This document shows, piece after piece, positions 33,692 to 41,353 of a DNA stretch of 43,027 bases. The stretch comes from Komagataeibacter xylinus NBRC 15237. Lineage in GTDB: Bacteria > Pseudomonadota > Alphaproteobacteria > Acetobacterales > Acetobacteraceae. A program made the position numbers and the translations under genes. Positions within the stretch are counted from its first letter, which is position 1; each line of letters begins with the position of its first letter. The DNA is taken from positions 1-43,027 of the forward strand of contig NZ_BCTP01000025.1 in the NCBI RefSeq assembly GCF_001571345.1. The letters run 5' to 3'. The notes under the pieces were generated by a model, which had not been told where the DNA came from, searched no databases, and saw only the letters and a list, made by a program, of their open reading frames with translations.

Positions 33692-33720
33692 CACGGGCGG
33701 GCCGCGCTGGCCCGGCCGTG
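33692..33720 (+). terminator. GC-rich hairpin after phosphodiesterase gene
   Basis: CACGGGCGGGCC and GGCCCGGCCGTG form a long GC stem eight bases after the stop codon. No T-tract follows, so it may be a Rho-dependent or attenuating structure. Confidence 0.4.
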
Positions 33721-33924
33721 ATCCGTCAAGAATAACCGGAGCGTTGCTGGCATGCGGTTCCTGCCCGCGTAGGACGGGGCCGGGTCATCACCTGCGCGTG
33801 GCAGAAAGGCTTATCGGGCTTGAAAGCGCAATTGTCATGATGCGTTCCGCTCCGGTTGCCCAGGCATGGTTTCATGCATTGCGCTGTTGATTGTGGCGTA
33901 TCGCGGCCTTACCCTGCTTCAATA

Positions 33925-34263
33925 ATGACGAAATTTGTAAAACTGTTGCATTACAGGGCAGAAAACATCAGGCGCGGGGCCATTTTCAGGTTTCCGGCAC
34001 AATACCCTTATGAAGATCTGGTCGATTTCATGCTGTTTGACATGCCGGATCGTGAAAGGCCCTTCGGCCTGATGGTGACGACGGGCTACAAGGCAGGTCT
34101 CGTGTGCTGTTTCCTGCCACCTCAAAGTCAGGGCGCTGGCGGGGGTGTGGGCACCGGCTGGATCATACGGAACTGGAACCGGTGGATCTATCAGGACTGC
34201 GCCATCGGGGATGTTCTGCTTTCAGGTGGATATGAAACCGGCCCGGCTGCCCGGGGTGCATGA
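33925..34263 (+). CDS. Imm45-like immunity protein
   Basis: A 112-residue protein resembling the Imm45 family of polymorphic-toxin immunity proteins. Recognised order: VKLLHYRAENIRRGAIFRFPAQYPYEDLVDFML (RG..FRFP..YPYE), then FGLMVTTGYKAGLVCCFLPPQSQ (GYKAG) and GTGWIIRNWNRWIYQDCAIGDVLL (W...NW..WIY). Family naming is from memory and unverified. The start ATG 33925 (MTKFVKLLHY) is preferred; the open frame extends upstream to 33856 without similarity. No toxin gene, secretion gene or Rhs/YD repeat protein is adjacent, so it is an orphan immunity gene in this window. Its codon use is less GC-rich than neighbours, which fits acquisition. Confidence 0.62.
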   Translation: MTKFVKLLHYRAENIRRGAIFRFPAQYPYEDLVDFMLFDMPDRERPFGLMVTTGYKAGLVCCFLPPQSQGAGGGVGTGWIIRNWNRWIYQDCAIGDVLLSGGYETGPAARGA

Positions 34264-34497
34264 CACGCGCTTTTGTCCGTGCAGTGCGCATATGGGGGCA
34301 GCATCTCACGGCGCGGGAAATATGAATCCATCATGTAATGGCCATATTCTTTATACGCAGGATATTTATTGTATCTGATACATATCTTATTCTGATCTTA
34401 ATTGCGGTCATGTCACGCAACATATGGCATTTCAGGGTGTAGTGGGTTAACAGGGCCATAATGTCTTCACCCCTTGCCGGATAGGGAACGCCACACC

Positions 34498-35601
34498 GTG
34501 AATATTGATGGCCACATCGTACTGCCAGACCGGGTCATGCCGGGGCGTGTCGTGTTCGATACGGCCATTACCGATGTGCGCCCGCTCTCGCTTGTGCCCG
34601 ATCGCTACATTCTGCCCGGCTTCATCGACGGCCACGTGCATGGCGGCGGCGGGGCTGACATGATGGATGGGGTGGATGCCATCCGCCATCTGGCCATGTT
34701 CCATCTGTCGCATGGCGTGACCACCCTGCTGCCCACCACCATCACCGCCCCGTGGATTGACGTGATGGCGGCGCTGCATGCGGTGGCCGATGTCGTGCAT
34801 CTTGGCATTTACGGCGGCCCCAGCATTCCCGGCGCGCATCTGGAAGGGCCGTTCATCAGCCCGCACAAGCGCGGCGCGCAGCCGCCTTTTACCGTATTGC
34901 CCACGCCCGCGCGGGTAAGTGCCGTAATCGAGACCGGCGCCATCAAGGTCGTGACGCTGGCCCCGGAACTCGAGCAGGTCGATGCCGCCATCCAGAAATT
35001 CGTCAATGCGGGCATAAGGGTCAATATCGGCCATACGCTGGCCGGTTACGAGCAGGCGGAGCGGGCCATATGCCGCATATGCGGCATGGGCGGCACGGCA
35101 GGGGGCACGCATCTGTTCAACGCCATGCCGCCGGTCATGGCGCGCGCGCCGGGGGCGGCGGCGGCCCTGCTGTGCAGTGACATGGCCTATGCCGAGATGG
35201 TGTTTGACACCCACCATGTCCATCCCGCGCTGTTCCGGCTGGCGCATCGGGTCATGGGGAACCGGCTGGTGTTCGTAACCGATGCCATGCGCGCCACCGG
35301 CGCGGGCGATGGTCCGAGCGAACTGGGGGGCCAGAACGTGATGGTGGCCGATGGCGTGGCGCGACTGCCCGATGGCACGCTTGCGGGCAGCGTGCTGACG
35401 CTGGACCAGGCGCTGCGTAACGCCATGCAGGCCGGGGCCTCGCTGCCGCAGGCGGCGGCGCTGGTCAGCACGCATGCCGCCAACTGGCTTGGCCTGCATG
35501 ACCGTGGCGTGCTCATGACCGGCCGCCGGGCCGATATTGTGGTGATGGGGGCTGACCTGAGCGTGCAGGAAGTGTGGGTGAATGGCCGCCGTTGTGCCTG
35601 A
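34498..35601 (+). CDS. nagA: N-acetylglucosamine-6-phosphate deacetylase
   Basis: A 367-residue metal-dependent enzyme that converts N-acetylglucosamine-6-phosphate to glucosamine-6-phosphate and acetate. Motifs are YILPGFIDGHVHGGGGADMMDG (HxH), GAHLEGPFISPHKRGAQ (metal Glu), VNIGHTLAGYEQAE (His), GGTHLFNAMPPVMAR (His and substrate loop) and LVFVTDAMRATG (catalytic Asp). The order and length fit NagA. I prefer the GTG start at 34498 (VNIDGHIVLPD), which has an AGGGAA site about 8 bp upstream; a TTG at 34474 is in frame. NagB or a GlcNAc kinase is not nearby. The EamA gene follows, convergent, only 4 bp away. Likely used in cell-wall or chitin sugar recycling. Confidence 0.93.
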   Translation: MNIDGHIVLPDRVMPGRVVFDTAITDVRPLSLVPDRYILPGFIDGHVHGGGGADMMDGVDAIRHLAMFHLSHGVTTLLPTTITAPWIDVMAALHAVADVVHLGIYGGPSIPGAHLEGPFISPHKRGAQPPFTVLPTPARVSAVIETGAIKVVTLAPELEQVDAAIQKFVNAGIRVNIGHTLAGYEQAERAICRICGMGGTAGGTHLFNAMPPVMARAPGAAAALLCSDMAYAEMVFDTHHVHPALFRLAHRVMGNRLVFVTDAMRATGAGDGPSELGGQNVMVADGVARLPDGTLAGSVLTLDQALRNAMQAGASLPQAAALVSTHAANWLGLHDRGVLMTGRRADIVVMGADLSVQEVWVNGRRCA

Positions 35602-35605
35602 GGGC

Positions 35606-36529
35606 TTATGGTGCCTCGCGCCTGCCGCGCAGGCATAAAAGCCCCGCCAGCAGCGCCAGCGCCAGCCCAAGCGCATAAGCGGGCAGAAAGGGTTCGTGAA
35701 AAAACAGCGCCAGCCAGAGTGTTGACAGCACGGGGGTCAGGAACACCAGCGCCGAGATGCGCACCGCATTGCCCCGCGCCAGGGCTATGATCCACAACAC
35801 ATAAGACAGGCCGTTGATCGCCACCCCGTTCAGCACCAGCCCGGGGAGTGCGGCGCGCGGCGGCATGCCCAGCCCGCCTGCCTGCCAGCCCGCCAGTGCC
35901 GATATTCCGGTCGAAGCCACGAACAGCCAGACCGTGCCTGCCAAAGCATCCTTGACATAATGCCGCGAGAGCACGGACAGCACGGCAAAGCACAACGCGC
36001 CCAGCAGCACCAGACCGAGTGCTGTCGGGTGGCCCAGACCGATATGGCCGATATCGCCCCGGCTGAGTGTCACCGTCATGGCCGCAACGCCACAGGCCAG
36101 CCCCAGGGCCTGCCACAGGCTGGGCCGCACACCAAAGAATAGGGCCGAAATGGCCACGATCATCACCGGCCAGCTATATTGCGCGATCAGCACCGCCACG
36201 CCGTTGCTGATATGGTAGCCGTGGTACAGGCATAGATAGAACAGCCCATCAAGCACGCCACACAGCATGGCAACCCGGTTGGAGCGCAGACGGACGGAAA
36301 GCCGCCTGAAATTACCGCCGCACAGCACGACAAACGCCGCCCCCACGGCAAGGCAGGAAAACAGGTTGGAAATGAACAGCATGTTATAGAAACTGACCGA
36401 TGCCAGTACCAGCTTGGATACTGGCGCAATCAGGCTCCAGGCCACGATGCAGGCCAGCGCCAGCACCATCGGGTTGCCAGCAATGGATGTGGCGCGCCGG
36501 GTGGGCGGGACGGGGTCAGGAGATGGCAT
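35606..36529 (-). CDS. EamA/DMT-family transporter
   Basis: A 307-residue transporter with two EamA repeats and about ten membrane helices. Features are LACIVAWSLIAPVSKLVLASVSFYNMLFISNLFSCLAV and LDGLFYLCLYHGYHISNGVAVLIAQYSWPVMIVAISALFFG (read in parts), then ALCFAVLSVLSRHYVKDALAG and NGLSYVLWIIALARGNAVRISALVFLTPVLSTLWLALFFHE. The start is ATG 36527-36529 (MPSPDPVPP), with ggaat upstream. Its 3' end meets nagA in a convergent arrangement. Substrate unknown. Confidence 0.86.
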   Translation of the reverse strand: MPSPDPVPPTRRATSIAGNPMVLALACIVAWSLIAPVSKLVLASVSFYNMLFISNLFSCLAVGAAFVVLCGGNFRRLSVRLRSNRVAMLCGVLDGLFYLCLYHGYHISNGVAVLIAQYSWPVMIVAISALFFGVRPSLWQALGLACGVAAMTVTLSRGDIGHIGLGHPTALGLVLLGALCFAVLSVLSRHYVKDALAGTVWLFVASTGISALAGWQAGGLGMPPRAALPGLVLNGVAINGLSYVLWIIALARGNAVRISALVFLTPVLSTLWLALFFHEPFLPAYALGLALALLAGLLCLRGRREAP

Positions 36530-36648
36530 GTAAAAATTCCGGCATGACAGCCATAAAACCCTGAAAAAACCATGATGGCCAGAGGGCGTCCTACACGACA
36601 TATTGCAACCGGGCAGTGTTTATGGATCACCCGGCGGCATCCGTGTCA

Positions 36649-37881
36649 TCATGAAGCCGTTTTTTCAATCCGCTTCAGGCCGCGTGCCCGCAGGCTCACC
36701 AGCGCCGCCGCAAAGCCGGAGGCCGCTGCAAGGCCCAGCCCCCAGCGCGGGCCAAAATGATTGGCCACCCACCCCACGACCGGCGCGCCAACCGGCGTGC
36801 CGCCAAGGGCCACCGCCAGGCGGATGGCCATGACGCGGCCCCGCATCTCGGGTGCGGCTGAAAGCTGCATCAGGCTGTTGGTCGTGGTGGTAAAGGTCAG
36901 GGTCGCCAGCCCCACCAGCCCGAGGGCCGCGGCAAACAGTCCGTAGCCGGGGGCGATGGCGGCCAGCAGGCACCCCACGCCAAACAGCAACGCGCCCGTG
37001 CGCAGGGTTGCCATCGAGACCTTTTCACGACCCGCCGCCAGCACGGCGCCCATCATGGTGCCCACCGCCATGCACGCACTGAGCAGCCCATACTGCCCCG
37101 CGCCGACATGAAACACGCTGACCGCCATGGTGGAAATGAACAGCGGAAAGTTCAGGCCAAACATGCCAATGAGCAGAAGCATCAGTACGATGGTGCGCAG
37201 GTCGGGTTGCCGCCACACATAGCGGAACCCTTCCAGCAGGCCCCGCGCCCCCCGCCTGGCAGGGGGTGTCACGGCCCTGCCATTCAGTGCCAGCAAGGAC
37301 ATGAGCACGGCAATGAACGAAAAGCCGTTGAGCACGAACGCCCAACCCGTGCCCACGGCGGCAATGCATGCCCCCGCCGCGACCGGCCCGAGCATGCGCC
37401 CGGCATTGAAGGAAACCGAATTGAGCGCCACCGCATTAGGCAGGTCATCGCGCCCCACGAGTTCCGATACGAAGGTCTGGCGTGCCGGGCCATCAAAGGC
37501 GGCTACGCTGCCAAACAGGAAGGCGAAGACATACATCTCCCACAGCCGCGCCGTGCCGCTGACCGTCAGGATGCCCAGCCCCAGCGACAGGGCGCCCATC
37601 AACCCCTGTGTGAGCATAAGCAGGGCGCGGCGGTCGAAACGGTCGGCGGCATAGCCCGTCCAGGGCAGGAACAGCAGTTGCGGCGCCATCTGGAAAGCCA
37701 TGGTCATGCCCACCGCCGTCGCGTCATGCGCGGTCAGTTGGGTCAGCACAAACCAGTCCTGCGCCGTGCGCTGCATCCAGGTGCCAATGTTCGACACGAC
37801 GGCCCCGCTAGCCCAGATGGCGTAATGGCGATGGCGCAGCGAGCGCAGGGCGCGGGTGCCAAAAGCGAAGGAAAGCGGCAC
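36649..37881 (-). CDS. MFS transporter (EntS/DUF894 type)
   Basis: A 410-residue major facilitator with 12 predicted helices, related to the enterobactin exporter EntS group. Key parts: LRSLRHRHYAIWASGAVVSNIGTWMQRTAQDWFVLTQLT (read in parts), the typical start of this subgroup, then GYAADRFDRRALLM (the motif A loop between helices 2 and 3) and FDGPARQTFVSELVGRDDLPNAVALNSVSFNAGRMLGP. The start appears to be GTG 37879-37881 with an in-frame TAA 6 bp upstream, so no longer start exists. Substrate unknown; siderophores or drugs are common in the subgroup. Confidence 0.86.
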   Translation of the reverse strand: MPLSFAFGTRALRSLRHRHYAIWASGAVVSNIGTWMQRTAQDWFVLTQLTAHDATAVGMTMAFQMAPQLLFLPWTGYAADRFDRRALLMLTQGLMGALSLGLGILTVSGTARLWEMYVFAFLFGSVAAFDGPARQTFVSELVGRDDLPNAVALNSVSFNAGRMLGPVAAGACIAAVGTGWAFVLNGFSFIAVLMSLLALNGRAVTPPARRGARGLLEGFRYVWRQPDLRTIVLMLLLIGMFGLNFPLFISTMAVSVFHVGAGQYGLLSACMAVGTMMGAVLAAGREKVSMATLRTGALLFGVGCLLAAIAPGYGLFAAALGLVGLATLTFTTTTNSLMQLSAAPEMRGRVMAIRLAVALGGTPVGAPVVGWVANHFGPRWGLGLAAASGFAAALVSLRARGLKRIEKTAS

Positions 37882-38448
37882 GGCAGCTTACACGCTCGTC
37901 ACGCCGGTTTTTCCGTTTTGGGCAAAGCGGCGGCGCGTGCCATTGGCATGGACGCGGGCATCGCGGCCAGTCATGGCGTCAAGGGTGCTGCGGGGAGCGG
38001 GCGGGGTGAGGGGCATAAGACGCCTTCATGAAAAATGAGCGGGAAGGGGCCGTCAGTGTGACAGAGGGGCTGCGGCCTGTCCTGTTTCCTGGACCCTGCG
38101 CCAAGGGGCTGATCGTGGCACACGGGCTGGGGGGCATGAAGGTGCCGAGCGCGTGGCCTGCGCGGCACATGGCCGCGTCGGTTTAGGCCGGGGCAGGGCG
38201 TATGGAGCATCATGTGGCCTGTAACGCCTTTTGTCAGGCGTGGTTCAGCGTAACGAGGGGCATCGTGACGCGTCAAGCCTTGCCCCATTCTTCGTGGGGG
38301 TGCAGGGGCCGTTCATCCGTCAGCCATGCATTTGTGCTGGCCCGTTTGCAAGGGGCGGCTTAATACTGCCTCACTTAATGCCCTGCCCAGAAGGAACGCT
38401 TCCCCCCTCGATGCGCCCGTCCCGCTCCCCCAAAGGCTCCCGCGTGCC
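37882..38448. other. Intergenic region between transporter and helicase
   Basis: About 570 bp between a leftward transporter gene and a rightward helicase gene. It should hold both promoters. Apart from a small candidate reading frame at 38028-38186, I see no feature. GC content is high throughout. Confidence 0.4.
38028..38186 (+). CDS. Small hypothetical protein, 52 residues (weak)
   Basis: A small open frame ATG 38028 to TAG 38186, giving MKNEREGAVSVTEGLRPVLF then PGPCAKGLIVAHGLGGMKVP and SAWPARHMAASV. Third codon positions are strongly G or C, as in genes of this genome. The site upstream (ataagacgccttc) is not a convincing ribosome binding site, and I recognise no family. It may be chance. 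Confidence 0.25.
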   Translation: MKNEREGAVSVTEGLRPVLFPGPCAKGLIVAHGLGGMKVPSAWPARHMAASV

Positions 38449-39771
38449 ATGTCCCGCACGGTCCTGACCGCGTGCCAGGAGCGTGCGCTGGCTGAAATCC
38501 TGGCCGCGCGCGGGGTCTCGGCCACGCATCTTCTGACCGGCTACGCGGGCACGGGAAAGACCACGCTCATGCAGCAGGTGGCCCGCGCGCTGCACAAGCA
38601 GGGGGCGGATGTGGTGTTTACCGCCGCCACCCACAAGGCCACCGCCGTGCTCAAGGCGCGGGTGGGCAAGCTTGCGCCATGCCGCACCATTCATAATGTG
38701 CTCTCGCTCCAGCCCGGCGCGCAGGATGGCCGCGAAGTGTTGCAGCGCGCCGATCGGCCCGAGCCGATCACGGCGGATGTCATCATCATTGATGAATGTT
38801 CCATGGTCGGTTCCGAACTCATGCGCTGGGTGCGCGACCTCGTGCCTGACCGCTTCGTGCTGTTTGTGGGCGACCCGGCGCAGTTGCCACCGGTGGGCGA
38901 GGCGATCAGCCCGTCCTTCGCCATCCGCTCGGCCTCGCATCTCGAAACCGTGGTGCGGCAGGCGGCAGACAACCCGCTCGTGGCCGCCGCCACCGCCATC
39001 CGCGAAAGCCAGGGCGGCCCGCTGGACTGGTCATGGTGCCGCGCCAGCCACCACGAAGGCGCGGGCCTGTTCATGCCACGCACGCCTGATGCCTGGATGC
39101 AGCGTGCTTTCACCTCCGATGCCTTTCGCGCTGATAGCGATGCGTTCCGCTACCTGTGCTGGACCAATGCGCGGGTCGATGCCGTCAACCGCGCCGTGCG
39201 CCGGTGGGTGCACGGGGGCGAGACGCCCATGCCCTTTGTGGTGGGCGAGCGCGTGATTGCCCGTGTTCCCGTCATGGATGTGGAAGGCCGGCGCGTGATG
39301 GTGGCCACCAACGAGGAGGCGGAAATTGCCGATATCCGGCCTGGCGTGCTGCGCCATGCCTTTCCCGCCACATCAAAGGTGCCCGGATGGACCACGGACC
39401 TGCCGGTGTATGATGTGGTGTTGCGCACCCTGGCGGGCGATGAAACGCCGGTGGCCATCCTGCGCCCCGGCGCGAATATGGGGGCGATCGAGCAGCGCCT
39501 GAAGCGCGAGGCTGCCCTTGAGCGCGCGCGCTGGCAGCACCGCTTCGTGTTCCGCCGCAACATCGGGCGGCTCCAGGCGGTTTACGCCATGACCGTGCAT
39601 ACCGCGCAGGGCAGTACGTTTGGCCGCGTGTTCGTGGATGTGGGTGATATCAGCCGCCGTGCCGCCACCAATGTGCTTGAAGCGCAACAACTGCTTTATG
39701 TCGCGGCCACCCGCCCCACCACGGCCATGATTCTCACGGGCCTGCCCACAGGGGCAACAGGCCGGAAGTGA
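38449..39771 (+). CDS. Dda/RecD2-like SF1B DNA helicase
   Basis: A 440-residue ATP-dependent helicase. Walker A is LLTGYAGTGKTTLMQQVARA (about residues 29-48). Motif Ia is FTAATHKATAVLKARVG, Walker B is VIIIDECSMVGSELM, and motif III is FVLFVGDPAQLPPVGE. The C-terminal part has the UvrD-like VYAMTVHTAQGSTFGRVFVDVGDI and QLLYVAATRPTTAMIL, motifs V and VI. The compact size and the HTAQGST motif resemble T4 Dda and RecD2-like helicases. It lacks the N-terminal extension of full RecD2. Start ATG 38449 (MSRTVLTACQERAL); the frame is open to 38326 but that leader is not helicase-like. A role in replication or recombination repair is inferred; possibly of phage ancestry. Confidence 0.88.
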   Translation: MSRTVLTACQERALAEILAARGVSATHLLTGYAGTGKTTLMQQVARALHKQGADVVFTAATHKATAVLKARVGKLAPCRTIHNVLSLQPGAQDGREVLQRADRPEPITADVIIIDECSMVGSELMRWVRDLVPDRFVLFVGDPAQLPPVGEAISPSFAIRSASHLETVVRQAADNPLVAAATAIRESQGGPLDWSWCRASHHEGAGLFMPRTPDAWMQRAFTSDAFRADSDAFRYLCWTNARVDAVNRAVRRWVHGGETPMPFVVGERVIARVPVMDVEGRRVMVATNEEAEIADIRPGVLRHAFPATSKVPGWTTDLPVYDVVLRTLAGDETPVAILRPGANMGAIEQRLKREAALERARWQHRFVFRRNIGRLQAVYAMTVHTAQGSTFGRVFVDVGDISRRAATNVLEAQQLLYVAATRPTTAMILTGLPTGATGRK

Positions 39772-40703
39772 GCGGCAGGGTGGATAGAGGACTGTTCACG
39801 TCCTGTTGTTCAAAAAAAAGACCGTTGCGATACGATTTAAAAATTATGGCGGTTTTTTGCGATTTTTACAAAAATAACCGGTCTTTTCAATAAGATGCAT
39901 ATTATATGCTGTATATTTTATATTCTGGAAATTTCTGAAAACTTTCATAAAATCTTAAATCATCACCATGAGACTGAAGGCTCATGGTTGCGCCATGGAG
40001 GAGGGAAATGAACTGCCTGACTGCCACGCCATGGGCCGCGTGGCCCGGCATCATGGCAGGATCGCTTCCTTCCCGCGCGCAAGGCATGACGGCGCGCTGA
40101 CTGGCGTATCCGGTCCGCTGCACACTGACCACGCGGGTGTGCGCGGCCACGCTCCCGGCCCGACAGGCCACGCAGGGGGGCGGCAGAACGCCACGGGGCC
40201 TACACGCCCCGCGGCATACAGGCGAGGCAACGCATCAGGTGCCGGATAGCGGGCTATGTCCCGCCCGGCCCTGACAGGAGAAGGCAAAGGCAACCTCGGT
40301 TCCTTCAGGATGATATGGGCCTCATCCACCTGACAGATGGCCGCAAGCCGGCCGCAATGATCGGAATCAATGATAACACACCCATGCTTATGGCATGTCG
40401 TGCGCGATACGGATCGGGTGCGGCTGGCATGGAAAAGACGTATCTGTTCACGATCTGGACAGGTGGCCCCGTGTCATGCCCCCAAGGGGTATCACGATGG
40501 GGCCAGCGAAGTCCCGACCCATGACGGACACTTACATCATATGGCCTGATATCCCGTTAACCATTAACTGAAAGTATAAACTGTCAGGAACGGGCGAAAA
40601 TCCAAGCCGGATATTCTGCATCTATTTTACAAATTAACTTGTGGCGAAAATATGTCATTAATGAGATCATTCGTAATCGTGTTGAGAACAGAAAAAAATT
40701 AAC
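39772..40703. other. Long intergenic region upstream of the cdg1-like operon
   Basis: About 930 bp without a supported gene. The flanks (39800-39965 and 40540-40700) are AT-rich; the middle is GC-rich. At 39816-39824 and 39879-39887 there is a perfect 9-bp inverted repeat AAAAGACCG/CGGTCTTTT around an AT-rich centre containing TTGCGAT twice. The right AT-rich part should contain the promoter of the FNR-type regulator. A rightward open frame at 39968-40249 lacks family features. I saw no cyclic di-GMP riboswitch motif. Confidence 0.45.
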
Positions 40704-41330
40704 ATGTCTCTTGTGCAGCCCTCTCTGTCTTCTGATGGAACGAAACGGACATTTTCCGAACGTCAGGAATTCATGACGGAAGATATGCCCGCCAGCATGC
40801 ATTTCCATGTGGTGGCCGGAGGTGCGCGCCTTTTCAAATCCCTGCCTGACGGGCGGCGGCAGATTATCGGTTTTGCCCATAAAGGCGATGTGCTCCCCGC
40901 CTATCCCTGCGTCCGCTATCATTACAGCGCAGAAGCCATGCGCACCCTGCAGGTGGTGTGCGTGCCCGCGCCCTATATGAGCCATCTGCATGAAACATCG
41001 CCCGGTGCGTGCGCGGCCTCGCTCAGTTCCGCCCGGCAACTGCTGGTCAGCCTGCATGCCCGGCTGCTCATGCTTGGCCGCCAGACCGCGCGCGAGCGCC
41101 TGGCAACCTTCCTGCTCGGGCAGGGCACGCGCATGGGGCCGGGTGAACTCTGGCCCGTTGATCCGGCCATTTCACGTGCGGACATGGCCGATTTCCTTGG
41201 CCTGACCACCGAGACTGTCAGCCGCCTCCTCAGTGCCTTCCATCGCGAGCAGCTTATCTGCCGGGAACGGCGCGCCATCCATATTCTCGATCCTGACCGC
41301 TTGCGGGCGATCGTGGCCCACCCAGAATGA
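40704..41330 (+). CDS. CRP/FNR-family regulator (Cdg1a/FixK-like)
   Basis: A 208-residue transcription factor. Residues 15-120 form a cyclic-nucleotide-binding-like jelly roll (MHFHVVAGGARLFKSLPDGRRQIIGFAHKGDVLPAYPCVRY, read in parts). A long dimer helix leads to a winged helix-turn-helix: PAISRADMADFLGLTTETVSRLLSAFHREQLI, in which E-x-x-S-R of the recognition helix fits FNR-type DNA contacts. It lacks the N-terminal four-Cys arrangement that binds an Fe-S cluster in FNR, so it is more FixK-like. Its position directly upstream of the heme-PAS GGDEF-EAL gene matches the cdg1 operon of K. xylinus, where the first gene (cdg1a) encodes an FNR-like protein. Translation of the next gene may be coupled through an ATGA overlap. 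Confidence 0.9.
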   Translation: MSLVQPSLSSDGTKRTFSERQEFMTEDMPASMHFHVVAGGARLFKSLPDGRRQIIGFAHKGDVLPAYPCVRYHYSAEAMRTLQVVCVPAPYMSHLHETSPGACAASLSSARQLLVSLHARLLMLGRQTARERLATFLLGQGTRMGPGELWPVDPAISRADMADFLGLTTETVSRLLSAFHREQLICRERRAIHILDPDRLRAIVAHPE

Positions 41331-41353
41331 CAGCGAAGAAAGACCGCACGACG

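Noticed and set aside
39968-40249. 93-residue rightward frame before the FNR-type gene
   Set aside because: His/Gly/Arg-rich with no domain; the start codon has only a weak upstream purine stretch.
40200-40703. Possible cyclic di-GMP (GEMM) riboswitch upstream of the c-di-GMP operon
   Set aside because: I looked for the conserved GEMM core and tetraloop pattern and did not find it.
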